64,000 bases of DNA from positions 34,584,001 through 34,648,000 of the forward strand of contig CM072801.1 in assembly GCA_037013495.1 (NCBI GenBank), in the 5' to 3' direction. This DNA comes from Hippophae tibetana. Lineage: Eukaryota > Streptophyta > Magnoliopsida > Rosales > Elaeagnaceae. The notes beneath the pieces are model-generated. The model was given only the letters and a program-made list of their open reading frames with translations. It ran no database searches and was not told the DNA's origin. A program made the translations under genes and the position numbers. Each line of letters opens with the position of its first letter. Position 1 is the first letter of the stretch. This document shows, one piece after another, positions 1 to 14,500 of this stretch.

Positions 1-2537
1 TCATTTACATCACTTACCAAATGTTTTAGGTTTTTCTCGCAAATTTTCGTTTTTCTTATTTTCGATTATATTCAATAGAGGTGTAAAGGAGATATTTAAG
101 GTGACCAAGGGTTCTTTATTTATGCGATCAATAAATCTTTATTTTTCGAAAAAAATAAGGGAATAGAAAATGAAAGGGGCAACTATTGAAATTTTCAAAA
201 ACAACAAAACATTTGACAAATCGAACTTTCAACTTTATAAGACAATAACTTTTGACTGAGGTATCATAACGAAAATTATAATATATCAAATCGAAGCACT
301 TAATAATTCACAAAATTAGTTTTGGCCTTACTTCGGAACCTGAATTGTATACACAAATTCCATCATGTAGATCACTAACCAAGGGTTTTAGGTTTTTCTC
401 GCAAATTTTCGTTTTACTTACTTTCAATTTTATTCATTAGAGCTGTAAAGGGGATATTTATGCCCGCCAAGGGTTCTTTATTTATATGTTCAATAAAGTT
501 GTATTCTTCGAAAAAAATAGGAGAATAGAAAATGAAAGGTGGAGGGAGCTATTGAAATTTTTTTAAAAAACAAAACATTTGATAAATCGAACATTCATCT
601 TTATACGACTATAACTTTTGACTATGGTATTGTAACGGCAATTATAATATATCAAATATAAGCTCTTATCGATACACACAATCAGTTTTGGCCTCACTAA
701 TGAACCTGAATTATGTACCCAAATCCGTCATTTACATCACTTACCAAGGGTTTTAGGTTTTATTCGCAAATTTCTATTTTACTAACTTTCGATTTTATTC
801 AATAGAGCTGTAAAGGAGATATTTATGTCGACCAAGGTCTCTTTATTTATGTGTTCAACAAATCTCTATTCTTCGAAAAAAATATGAGAATAGAAAAAAA
901 AGGGGGAACTATTAAAATTTTCAAAAATAACAAAACATTTGACAAATCGAACTTTCTAATTTATACGACTATAAATTTTGACTGAGGTATCGTACCGACA
1001 ATTATAATATATTAAATCAAAGCTCTTTACGATTCACACAATTTGTTCCGGCCTTACTATAGAACCTGAATTATATACCCAAATTCCATCATTTACATCA
1101 CTAACCAAAGGTCTTAGGTTTTTCTCGCAAATTTCTGTTTTACTTAGTTTCGATTTTATTCAATAGAGCTATAAAGTAGATATTTAAGGCGACCAAGGGT
1201 TCTTTATTTATTTGATCAATAAATCTTTATTCTTCAAAAAAATAGGAGAATAGAAAAAGGAAGCGGCAACTAGTTAAATTTTCAAAAACAACAAAAAATT
1301 TGATAAATTGAACTTTTAAATTTATACGACTATAACTTTTGAGTGGGGTAATGTAACGACAATTATAAAATATCAAATCGCAGCTCTTATCTATTCACAC
1401 AATTATTTCTAGCCTCACGGTGGAACCTGAATTATATACCCAATTTCCTTCGTTTACATCACTTACCAAGGGTTTTAGATTTTTCTCGCAAATTTTCGTT
1501 TTTCTTATTTTCGATTTTATTCAATAGAGCTGTAAAGGATATATTTAAGGCGACCAAGGGTTCTTTATTTATGCGATCAATAAATCTTTATTTTTTGAAA
1601 AAAATAGGAGAATAGAAAATGAAAGGGGCAACTGTTCAAATTTTCAAAAACAACAAAACATTTGACAAATCGAATTTTCAAATTTATACGATAATAACTT
1701 TTGACTGAGGTATCGTAACGAAAATTATAATATATCAAATCGAAGAACTTAATAATTCACAAAATTAGTTCTGGCCTCACTTCGGAACCTGAATTATATA
1801 CGCAAATTCCATCATGTACATCACTAACCAAGGGTTTTAGGTTTTTCTCGCAAATTTTCGTTTTACTTACTTTCAATTTTATTCATTAGAGCTGTAAAGG
1901 GGATATTTATGCTGGCCAAGGGTTCTTTATTTATATATTCAATAAAGTTGTATTCTTCGAAAAAAATAGGAGAATAGAAAATGAAAGGTGGAGGGAGCTA
2001 TGGAAATTTTTTAAAAAACAAAACATTTGATAAATGGAACTTTCAACTTTATACGACCATAACTTTTGACTACGGTATCGTAACGGCAATTATAATATAT
2101 CAAATATAAGCTCCTATCGATACACACAATCAGTTTTGGCCTCACTAACGAACGTAAATTATGTACCCAAATGCATCATTTACATCTCTTACCAAGGGTT
2201 TTAGGTTTTTCTCACAAATTTCTGTTTTACTTATTTTTGATTTTATTCAATAGAGCTGTAAAAGAGATATTTAAGTCGACCAAGGGTTCTATATTTATGT
2301 GTTCAATAAATCTCTATTCTTCGTAAAAAATATGAGAATAGAAAAAGAAAGGGGCAATTGTTAAAATTTTCAAAAATAAGAAAACATTTGACAAATCGAA
2401 CTTTCAAATTTATACGACTATAACTTTTGACTGGGGTATCGTACCGACAATTATAATATATCAAATCGAAGCTCTTAACGATTCACACAATTATTTCTAG
2501 CCTCACGTTGGAACCTGAATTATATACCCAATTTCCA
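1..2537. repeat. Higher-order unit, 7 monomers (about 2537 bp), copy 1
   Basis: The first bases of the window (catttacatcacttaccaa followed by atgttttagg) recur at 2538, and the order of monomer subtypes that follows is the same in both places. Diagnostic shared variants include the rare reading accaaatgttttagg, the subtype with gcgatcaataaatc, and one with tgcccgccaaggg. Copy 1 probably begins before the window. Its last part (2430-2537) differs from the end of copy 2 but matches 36756-36863. Confidence 0.85.
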
Positions 2538-4970
2538 TCATTTACATCACTTACCAAATGTTTTAGGTTTTTCTCGCAAATTTTCGTTTTTCTTATTTTC
2601 CATTTTATTCAATAGAGGTGTAAAGGAGATATTTAAGGTGACCAAGGGTTCTTTATTTATGCGATCAATAAATCTTTATTTTTCGAAAAAAATAAGGGAA
2701 TAGAAAATGAAAGGGGCAACTATTGAAATTTTCAAAAACAACAAAACATTTGACAAATCGAACTTTCAACTTTATAAGACAATAACTTTTGACTGAGGTA
2801 TCATAACGAAAATTATAATATATCAAATCGAAGCACTTAATAATTCACAAAATTAGTTCTGGCCTTACTTCGGAACCTGAATTGTATACACAAATTCCAT
2901 CATGTAGATCACTAACCAAGGGTTTTAGGTTTTTCTCGCAAATTTTCGTTTTACTTACTTTCAATTTTATTCATTAGAGCTGTAAAGGGGATATTTATGC
3001 CCGCCAAGGGTTCTTTATTTATATGTTCAATAAAGTTGTATTCTTCGAAAAAAATAGGAGAATAGAAAATGAAAGGTGGAGGGAGCTATTGAAATTTTTT
3101 TTAAAAACAAAACATTTGATAAATCGAACTTTCATCTTTATACGACTATAACTTTTGACTATGGTATTGTAACGGCAATTATAATATATCAAATATAAGC
3201 TCTTATCGATACACACAATCAGTTTTGGCCTCACTAATGAACCTGAATTATGTACCCAAATCCGTCATTTACATCACTTACCAAGGGTTTTAGGTTTTAT
3301 TCGCAAATTTCTATTTTACTAACTTTCGATTTTATTCAATAGAGCTGTAAAGGAGATATTTATGTCGACCAAGGTCTCTTTATTTATGTGTTCAACAAAT
3401 CTCTATTCTTCAAAAAAAATATGAGAATAGAAAAAAAAGGGGAACTATTAAAATTTTCAAAAATAACAAAACATTTGACAAATCGAACTTTCTAATTTAT
3501 ACGACTATAAATTTTGACTGAGGTATCGTACCGACAATTATAATATATTAAATCAAAGCTCTTTACGATTCACACAATTTGTTCCGGCCTCACTATAGAA
3601 CCTGAATTATATACCCAAATTCCATCATTTACATCACTAACCAAAGGTCTTAGGTTTTTCTCGCAAATTTCTGTTTTACTTAGTTTCGATTTTATTCAAT
3701 AGAGCTATAAAGTAGATATTTAAGGCGACCAAGGGTTCTTTATTTATGTGATCAATAAATCTTTATTCTTCAAAAAAATAGGAGAATAGAAAAAGGAAGC
3801 GGCAACTAGTTAAATTTTCAAAAACAACAAAAAATTTGATAAATTGAACTTTTAACTTTATACGACTATAACTTTTGAGTGGGGTAATGTAACGACAATT
3901 ATAAAATATCAAATCGCAGCTCTTATCTATTCACACAATTATTTCTAACCTCACGTTGGAACCTGAATTATATACCCAATTTCCTTCATTTACATCACTT
4001 ACCAAGGGTTTTAGATATTTCTCGCATATTTTCGTTTTTCTTATTTTCGATTTTATTCAATAGAGCTGTAAAGGATATATTTAAGGCGACCAAGGGTTCT
4101 TTATTTATGCGATCAATAAATCTTTATTTTTTGAAAAAAATAGGAGAATAGAAAATGAAAGGGGAAACTGTTGAAATTTTCAAAAACAACAAAACATTTG
4201 ACAAATCAAATTTTCAACTTTATACGATAATAACTTTTGACTGAGGTATCGTAACGAAAATTATAATATATCAAATCGAAGCACTTAATAATTCACAAAA
4301 TTAGTTCTGGCCTCACTTCGGAACATGAATTATATACCCAAATTCCATCATGTACATCACTAACCAAGGGTTTTAGGTTTTTCTCCAAATTTTCGTTTTA
4401 CTTACTTTCAATTTTATTCATTAGAGCTGTAAAGGGGATATTTATGGTGGCCAAGGGTTCTTTATTTATATATTCAATAAAGTTGTATTCTTCGAAAAAA
4501 ATAGGAGAATAGAAAATGAAAGGTGGAGGGAGCTATTGAAATTTTTTTAAAAAACTAAACATTTGATCAATCGAACTTTCAACTTTATACGACTATAAAT
4601 TTTGACTATGGTATCGTAACGGCAATTATAATATATCAAATATAAGCTCATATGGATACACACAATCAGTTTTTGCCTCACTAACGAACCTGAATTATGA
4701 ACCCAAATGCATCATTTATATCTCTTACCAAGTGTTTTAGATTTTTCTCACAAATTTCAGTTTTACTTATTTTCGATTTTATTCAATAGAGTTGTAAAGG
4801 AGATATTTAAGTCGACCAAGGGTTCTTTATTTATGTGTTCAACAAATCTCTATTCTTCGTAAAAATATGAGAATAAAAAAGAAAGGGGCAATTGTTAAAA
4901 TTTTCAAAAATAAGAAAACATTTGACAAATCGAACTTTCAAATTTATACGACTATAACTTTTGACTGGGG
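2538..4970. repeat. Higher-order unit, 7 monomers, copy 2
   Basis: This is the second copy of the 2537-bp unit. It matches copy 1 base for base over long stretches with scattered substitutions and short indels, for example ctatttt retained in both but ttttccatttt here versus ttttcgattat in copy 1. The match breaks down around 4970, where this copy continues into the four-monomer family that dominates the next segment. Boundaries are approximate because all monomers resemble one another. Confidence 0.8.
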
Positions 4971-7900
4971 TATCGTTCCGAAAATTATAATATATTAAAT
5001 CAAAGCTCTTAACGGTTCATACTATTTGTTCTGGCCTCACTATGGAACCTGAATTATATACCCAAATTCCATCATTTACATCACTAACCAAGGGTCTTAG
5101 GTTTTTCTAGCAAATTTCTGTTTTACTTAGTTTCGATTTTATTCAATAGAGCTATAAAGTATATATTTAAGGCGACCAAGGGTTCTTTATTTATGTGATC
5201 AATAAATCTTTATTCTTCAAAAAAATAGGAGAATAGAAAAAGGAAGGGGCAACTAGTTAAATTTTCAAAAACAACAAAAAATTTGATAAATTGAACTTTT
5301 AACTTTATACGACAATAACTTTTGAGTGGGGTAATGTAACGACAATTATAATATATCAAATCACAGCTCTTATCTATTCACACAATTATTTCTAGCCTCA
5401 CGTTGAAACCTGAATTATATACCCAATTTCCTTCATTTACATCACTTACCAAGGGTTTTAGGTTTTTCTCGCAAATTTTCGTTTTTCTTATTTTCGATTT
5501 TATTCAATAGAGATGTAAAGGAGATATTTAAGGCGACCAAGGGTTCTTTATTTATCCGATCCATAAATCTTTATTTTTTGAAAAAAATAGGAGAATAGAA
5601 AATGAAAGGGGCACTGTTGAAATTTTCAAAAACAACAAAACATTTGACAAATCGAATTTTCAACTTTATACAATAATAGCTTTTGACTGAGGTCTCGTAA
5701 CGAAAATTATTATATATCAAATCAAAGCACTTAATAATTCATAAAATTAGTTCTGGCCTCACTTTGGAACCTGAATGATATACACAAATTCCATCATGTA
5801 CATCACTAACCAAGTGTTTTAGGTTTTTCTGGCAAATTTTCGTTTTACTTACTTTCAATTTTATTCATTAGAGCTGTAAAGGGGATATTTATGGTGGCCA
5901 AGGGTTCTTTATTTATATATTCAATAAAGTTGTATTCTTCGAAAAAAATAGGAGAATAGAAAATGAAAGGTGGAGGGAGCTATTGAAATTTTTTAAAAAA
6001 CAAAACATTTGATAAATGGAACTTTCAAGTTTATACGACTATAAATTTTGACTACGGTATCGTAACAGCAATTATAATATATCATATATAAGGTCCTATC
6101 GATACACACAATCAGTTTTGACCTCACTAACGAACCTAAATTATGTACCCAAATGCATCATTTACATCTCCTACCAAGGGTTTTAGGTTTTTCTCACAAA
6201 TTTCCGTTTTACTTATTTTCGATTTTATTCAATAGAGCTGTAAAAGAGATATTTAAGTCGACCAAGGGTTCTTTATTTATGTGTTCAATAAATCTCTATT
6301 CTTCGTAAAAAATATGAGAATAGAAAAAGAAAGAGGCAATTGTTAAAATTTTCAAAAATAACAAAACATTTGACAAATCGAAATTTCAAATTTATACGAC
6401 TATAACTTTTGACTATGGTATCGTAAAGACTATTATAATATATCAAATATAAGCTCCTATCAATACACACAATCAGTTTTGGCCTCACTAACGAACCTAA
6501 ATTATGTACCCAAATGCATCATTTACATCTCTTACCAAGGGTTTTAGGTTTTTCTCACAAATTTCCGTTTTACTTATTTTCGATTTTATTCAATAGAGCT
6601 GTAAAGGAGATATTTAAGTCGACCAAGGGTTCTTTATTTATGTGTTCAATAAATCTCTATTCTTCGTAAAAAATATGAGAATAGAAAAAGAAAGGGGCAA
6701 TTGTTAAAATTTTCAAAAATAAGAAAACATTTGACAAATCAAACTTTCAAATTTATACGACTATAACTTTTGACTGGGGTATCGTTTCCGACAATTATAA
6801 TATATTAAATCAAAGCTCTTAAGGATTCACACAATTTGTTCTGGCCTCACTATGGAACCTGAATTATATACCTAAATTCCATCATTTACGTCACTAACCA
6901 AGGGTCTTAGGTTTTTCTCGCAAATTTCTGTTTTTACTTAGTTTCGATTTTATTCAATAGAGCTATAAAGTATATATTTAAGGCAACCAAGGGTTCTTTA
7001 TTTATGTGATCAATAAATCTTTATTCTTCAAAATAAATAGGAGAATAGAAAAAGAATGGGGCAACTAGTTAAATTTTCAAAAACAACAAAAAATTTGATA
7101 AATTGAACTTTTAACTTTATACGACTATTACTTTTGAGTGGGGTAATGTAACGAAAATTATAATATATCAAATCGCAGCTCTTATCTATTCACACAATTA
7201 TTTCTAGCCTCATGTTGAAACCTGAATTATATACCCAATTTCCTTCATTTACATCACTTACCAAGGGTTTTAGGTTTTTCTCGCAAATTTTCGTTTTTCT
7301 TATTTTCGATTTTATTCAATAGAGATGTAAAGGAGATATTTAAGGCGACCAAGGGTTCTTTATTTATCCAATCCATAAATCTTTATTTTTTGAAAAAAAT
7401 AGGAGAATAGAAAATGAAAGGGGCAAGTGTTGAAATTTTCAAAAACAACAAAACATTTGACAAATCGAATTTTCAACTTTATACAATAATAGCTTTTGAC
7501 TGAGGTATCGTAAAGAAAATTATTATATATCAAATCAAAGCACTTAATAATTCACAAAATTAGTTCTGGCCTCACTTCGGAACCTGAATTATATACACAA
7601 ATTCCATCATGTACATCACTAACCAAGGGTTTTAGGTTTTTCTCGCAAATTTTCGTTTTACTCACTTTTCAATTTTATTCATTAGAGCTGTAAAGGGGAT
7701 ATTTATGCTGGCCAAGGGTTCTTTATTTATATATTCAATAAAGTTGTATTCTTCGAAAAAAATAGGAGAATAGAAAATGAAAGGTGGAGGGAGCTATTGA
7801 AATCTTTCAAAAAACAATACATTTGATAAATGGAACTTTCAACTTTATACGACTATAACTTTTGACTATGGTATCGTAACGGCAATTATAATATATCAAA

Positions 7901-10900
7901 TATAAGCTCCTATCGATACACACAATCAGTTTTGGCCTCACTAACGAACCTAAATTATGTACCCAAATGCATCATTTACATCTCTTACCAAGGGTTTTAG
8001 GTTTTTCTCACAAATTTCCGTTTTACTTATTTTCGATTTTATTCAATAGAGGTGTAAAGGAGATATTTAAGTCGACCAAGGGTTCTTTATTTATGTGTTC
8101 AATAAATCTCTATTCTTCGTAAAAAATATGAGAATAGAAAAAGAAAGAGGCAATTGTTAAAATTTTCAAAAATAAGAAAACATTTGACAAATCGAACTTT
8201 CAAATTTATACGACTATAACTTTTGACTGGGGTATCGTTCCGAAAATTATAATATATTAAATCAAAGCTCTTAAGGATTCACACAATTTGTTCCGGCCTC
8301 ACTATAGAACCTGAATTATATACCCAAATTCCATCATTTACATCACTAACCAAAGGTCTTAGGTTTTTCTCGCAAATTTCTGTTTTACTTAGTTTCGATT
8401 TTATTCAATAGAGCTATAAAGTATATATTTAAGGCGACCAAGGGTTCTTTATTTATGTGATCAATAAATCTTTATTCTTCAAAATAAATAGGAGAATAGA
8501 AAAAGAATGGGGCAACTAGTTAAATTTTCAAAAACAACAAAAAATTTGATAAATTGAACTTTTAACTTTATACGACTATTACTTTTGAGTGGGGTAATGT
8601 AACGAAAATTATAATATATCAAATCGCAGCTCTTATCTATTCACACAATTATTTCTAGCCTCATGTTGAAACCAGAATTATATACCCAATTTCCTTCATT
8701 TACATCACTTACCAAGGGTTTTAGGTTTTTCTCGCAAATTTTCGTTTTTCTTATTTTCGATTTTATTCAATAGAGATGTAAAGGAGATATTTAAGGCGAC
8801 CAAGGGTTCTTTATTTATCCAATCCATAAATCTTTATTTTTTGAAAAAAATAGGAGAATAGAAAATGAAAGGGGCAAGTGTTGAAATTTTCAAAAACAAC
8901 AAAACATTTGACAAATCGAATTTTCAACTTTATACAATAATAGCTTTTGACTGAGGTATCGTAAAGAAAATTATTATATATCAAATCAAAGCACTTAATA
9001 ATTCACAAAATTAGTTCTGGCCTCACTTCGGAACCTGAATTATATACACAAATTCCATCATGTACATCACTAACCAAGGGTTTTAGGTTTTTCTCGCAAA
9101 TTTTCGTTTTACTCACTTTTCAATTTTATTCATTAGAGCTGTAAAGGGGATATTTATGCTGGCCAAGGGTTCTTTATTTATATATTCAATAAAGTTGTAT
9201 TCTTCGAAAAAAATAGGAGAATAGAAAATGAAAGGTGGAGGGAGCTATTGAAATCTTTCAAAAAACAATACATTTGATAAATGGAACTTTCAACTTTATA
9301 CGACTATAACTTTTGACTATGGTATCGTAACGGCAATTATAATATATCAAATATAAGCTCCTATCGATACACACAATCAGTTTTGGCCTCACTAACGAAC
9401 CTAAATTATGTACCCAAATGCATCATTTACATCTCTTACCAAGGGTTTTAGGTTTTTCTCACAAATTTCCGTTTTACTTATTTTCGATTTTATTCAATAG
9501 AGGTGTAAAGGAGATATTTAAGTCGACCAAGGGTTCTTTATTTATGTGTTCAATAAATCTCTATTCTTCGTAAAAAATATGAGAATAGAAAAAGAAAGAG
9601 GCAATTGTTAAAATTTTCAAAAATAAGAAAACATTTGACAAATCGAACTTTCAAATTTATACGACTATAACTTTTGACTGGGGTATCGTTCCGAAAATTA
9701 TAATATATTAAATCAAAGCTCTTAAGGATTCACACAATTTGTTCCGGCCTCACTATAGAACCTGAATTATATACCCAAATTCCATCATTTACATCACTAA
9801 CCAAAGGTCTTAGGTTTTTCTCGCAAATTTCTGTTTTACTTAGTTTCGATTTTATTCAATAGAGCTATAAAGTATATATTTAAGGCGACCAAGGGTTCTT
9901 TATTTATGTGATCAATAAATCTTTATTCTTCAAAAAAAATAGGTGAATAGAAAAAGAAAGGGGCAACTAGTTAAATTTTCAAAAACAACAAAAAATTTGA
10001 TAAATTGAACTTTTAACTTTATACGACTATAACTTTTGAGTGGGGTAATGTAACGACAATTATAAAATATCAAATCGCAGCTCTTATCTATTCACACAAT
10101 TATTTCTAGCCTCACGTTGAAACCTGAATTATATACCCAATTTCCTTCATTTACATCACTTACCAAGGGTTTTAGGTTTTTCTCGCAAATTTTCGTTTTT
10201 CTTATTTTCGATTTTATTCAATAGAGATGTAAAGGAGATATTTAAGGCGACCAAGGGTTCTTTATTTATCCAATCCATAAATCTTTATTTTTTGAAAAAA
10301 ATAGGAGAATAGAAAATGAAAGGGGCAAGTGTTGAAATTTTCAAAAACAACAAAACATTTGACAAATCGAATTTTCAACTTTATACAATAATAGCTTTTG
10401 ACTGAGGTATCGTAAAGAAAATTATTATATATCAAATCAAAGCACTTAATAATTCACAAAATTAGTTCTGGCCTCACTTCGGAACCTGAATTATATACAC
10501 AAATTCCATCATGTACATCACTAACCAAGGGTTTTAGGTTTTTCTCGCAAATTTTCGTTTTACTCACTTTTCAATTTTATTCATTAGAGCTGTAAAGGGG
10601 ATATTTATGCTGGCCAAGGGTTCTTTATTTATATATTCAATAAAGTTGTATTCTTCGAAAAAAATAGGAGAATAGAAAATGAAAGGTGGAGGGAGCTATT
10701 GAAATCTTTCAAAAAACAATACATTTGATAAATGGAACTTTCAACTTTATACGACTATAACTTTTGACTATGGTATCGTAACGGCAATTATAATATATCA
10801 AATATAAGCTCCTATCGATACACACAATCAGTTTTGGCCTCACTAACGAACCTAAATTATGTACCCAAATGCATCATTTACATCTCTTACCAAGGGTTTT

Positions 10901-11563
10901 AGGTTTTTCTCACAAATTTCCGTTTTACTTATTTTCGATTTTATTCAATAGAGGTGTAAAGGAGATATTTAAGTCGACCAAGGGTTCTTTATTTATGTGT
11001 TCAATAAATCTCTATTCTTCGTAAAAAATATGAGAATAGAAAAAGAAAGAGGCAATTGTTAAAATTTTCAAAAATAAGAAAACATTTGACAAATCGAACT
11101 TTCAAATTTATACGACTATAACTTTTGACTGGGGTATCGTTCCGAAAATTATAATATATTAAATCAAAGCTCTTAAGGATTCACACAATTTGTTCCGGCC
11201 TCACTATAGAACCTGAATTATATACCCAAATTCCATCATTTACATCACTAACCAAAGGTCTTAGGTTTTTCTCGCAAATTTCTGTTTTACTTAGTTTCGA
11301 TTTTATTCAATAGAGCTATAAAGTATATATTTAAGGCGACCAAGGGTTCTTTATTTATGTGATCAATAAATCTTTATTCTTCAAAAAAAATAGGTGAATA
11401 GAAAAAGAAAGGGGCAACTAGTTAAATTTTCAAAAACAACAAAAAATTTGATAAATTGAACTTTTAACTTTATACGACTATAACTTTTGAGTGGGGTAAT
11501 GTAACGACAATTATAAAATATCAAATCGCAGCTCTTATCTATTCACACAATTATTTCTAGCCT
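3952..11563. repeat. Higher-order block of 4-monomer units (about 1451 bp)
   Basis: Using the landmark cacgttg (or catgttg) after tttctagcct or tttctaacct, successive units begin at 3952, 5399, 7211, 8662, 10113 and 11564. Spacings are 1447, 1812, 1451, 1451 and 1451 bp. The 1812-bp interval holds five monomers instead of four because one monomer is duplicated. The units starting at 7211, 8662 and 10113 are close to identical, sharing rare variants such as tttatccaatccataaatc and cttttgactgaggtatcgtaaag. The last unit is also the start of the first 18-monomer unit, so the two layers are nested. Confidence 0.88.
6124..6849. repeat. Tandem duplication of a single satellite monomer (363 bp)
   Basis: The subtype starting ctcactaacgaacctaaatt followed by atgtacccaaatgcatc occurs at 6124 and again at 6487, whereas neighbouring four-monomer units carry it once. 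The two copies share ctcacaaatttccgtttt and aatctctattcttcgtaaaa and differ mainly in their second halves. This makes the unit at 5399-7210 a five-monomer variant. The simplest explanation is unequal exchange by one monomer. Confidence 0.82.
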
Positions 11564-14500
11564 CACGTTGGAACCTGAATTATATACCCAATTTCCTTCA
11601 TTTACATCACTTACCAAGGGTTTTAGATATTTCTCGCAAATTTTCGTTTTTCTTATTTTCGATTTTATTCAATAGAGCTGTAAAGGATATATTTAAGGCG
11701 ACCAAGGGTTCTTTATTTATGCGATCAATAAATCTTTATTTTTTGAAAAAAATAGGAGAATAGAAAATGAAAGGGGAAACTGTTGAAATTTTCAAAAACA
11801 ACAAAACATTTGACAAATCAAATTTTCAACTTTATACAATAATAGCTTTTGACTGAGGTATCGTAACGAAAATTATAATATATCAAATCGAAGAACTTAA
11901 TAATTCCCAAAATTAGTTCTGGCCTCACTTCGGAACCTGAATTATATACCCAAATTCCATCATGTACATCACTAACCAAGGGTTTTAGGTTTTTCTCGCA
12001 AATTTTCGTTTTACTCACTTTTCAATTTTATTCATTAGAGCTGTAAAGGGGATATTTATGCTGGCCAAGGGTTCTTTATTTATATATTCAATAAAGTTGT
12101 ATTCTTCGAAAAAAAATAGGAGAATAGAAAATGAAAGGTGGAGGGAGCTATTGAAATTTTTTAAAAAACAAAACATTTTATAAATGGAACTTTCAACTTT
12201 ATACGACTATAACTTTTGACTATGGTATCGGAACGGCAATTATAATATATCAAATATAAGCTCTTATCGATACACACAATCAGTTTTGGCCTCACTAACG
12301 AACCTGAATTATGAAACCAAATGCATCATTTAAATCTATTACCAAGTGTTTTATGTTTTTCTCAAAAATTTCCGTTTTACTTACTTTCGATTTTATTCAA
12401 TAGAGCTGTAAAGGAGATATTTAAGTCGACCAAGGGTTCTTTATTTATGTGTTCAATAAATCTCTATTCTTCGTAAAAAAATATGAGAATAGAAAAAGAA
12501 AGGGGCAATTGTTAAAATTTTCAAAAATAAGAAAACATTTGACAAATCGAACTTTCAAATTTATACGACTATAACTTTTGACTGGGGTATCGTTCCGACA
12601 GTTATAATATATTAAATCAAAGCTCTTAAGGATTCACACAATTTTTTATGGCCTCACTATCGAACCTGAATTATATACCCAAATTCCATCATTTACATCA
12701 CTAACCAAGGGTCTTAGGTTTTTCTCACAAATTTTTGTTTTACTTAGTTTCGATTTTATTTAATAGAGCTGTAAAAGAGATATTTAAGGCGACCAAGGGT
12801 TCTTTATTTATGTGATCAATAAATCTTTATTCTTCAAAAAAAAATAGGAGAATAGAAAAAGAAAGGGGCAACTAGTTAAATTTTCAAAAACAACAAAAAA
12901 TTTGATAAATTGAACTTTTAACTTTATACGACTATAACTTTTGAGTGGGGTATTGTAACGACAATTATAATATATAAAATCAAAGCTCTTATCTATTCAC
13001 ACAATTATTTCTAGCCCCAAGTTGGAACCTGAATTATATACCCAATTTCCATCATTTACATCACTAACGAAGGGGTTTAGGTTTTTCTCGCAAATTTCCG
13101 TTTTACCAATTTTCGGTTTTATTGAATAGAGCTGTAAAGGAGATATTTGTTCCGATCAAGGGTTCTTTATTTATGTGTTCAATAAATCTCTATTCTTTGA
13201 AAAGAAACTAGGAGAATAGAAAAAGAAAGTAGCAACTATTGAAATATTCAAAAAAACAAAACATTTGATAAATTGAACTTTCAACTTTATACGACCATAA
13301 CTTTTGATCTGGTATCGTAAAGACTATTCTAATATATCAAATTGAAGCCCTTATCGATTAACACAATCAGTGTTGGTCTCACTAAGGAACCTGAATTATG
13401 TACCCAAATCTGTCATTTACATCACTTACCATGGGTTTTATGTTTTATTCGCAAATTTCTATTTTACTAACTTTCGATTTTATTCAATAGAGCTGTAAAG
13501 GAGATATTTATGCCGTACAAGGGTTATTTATTTATGTGTTCAAAACTCTCTATTCTTCAAAAAAAAATGAGAATAGAAAAAAAGGGGAACTGTTAAAATT
13601 TTCAAAAATAACAAAACATTTCACAAATCGAACTTTCAAATTTATACGACTATAACTTTTCACTTGGGTATCATACCGATAATTATAATATATTAAATCA
13701 AAGCTCTTAATGATTCACACAATTTGTTTCGGCCACACTATAGAACCTGAATTATATACCAAATTCCATCGTTTACATCACTAACCAAGCCCTTAGTTTT
13801 TTCTCGCAAATTTCTGTTTTACTTAGTTTCGATTTTATTCAATAGAGCTGTAAAGTAGATATTTAAGGCGACCAACGGTTCTTTATTTATGTGATCAATA
13901 AATCTTTATTCTTAAAAAAAATAGGAGATTAGAAAAAGAAAGGGGCAACTAGTTAAATTTTCAAAAACAACAAAAAATTTGAAAAATTGAACTTTTTACT
14001 TTATACGACTATAACTTTTGAGTGGGGTATTATAACGACAATTAAAATATATCAAATCGAAGCTCTTATCTATTCACACAATTATTTCTAGCCTCACGTT
14101 GGAACCTGAATTATATACCCAATTTCCATCATTTACATTACTTACCAAGGGTTTTAGGTTTTTCTCGCAAATTTCTATTTTACTAACTTACGATTTTATT
14201 CAATAGAGCTGTAAAGGAGATATTTATGCCGACCAAGGGTTCTCTATTTATATGTTCAATAAATCTATATTCTACGAAAAAAATGGGGGCATAGAAAACG
14301 AAAGGAGCTACTATTGAAATTTTCAAAAAAACAAAACATTTGATAAATCAAACTTTCAACTTTATACGACCATTACTTTTGACTAGGGTTTTGTAATGCC
14401 AATTATAATATATCACAATGAAGCTCTTATTGATTCACACAATCAGTGTTGGCCTCACAAAGGAACATGAGATATTTAACCAAATCCATAATTTACATCA

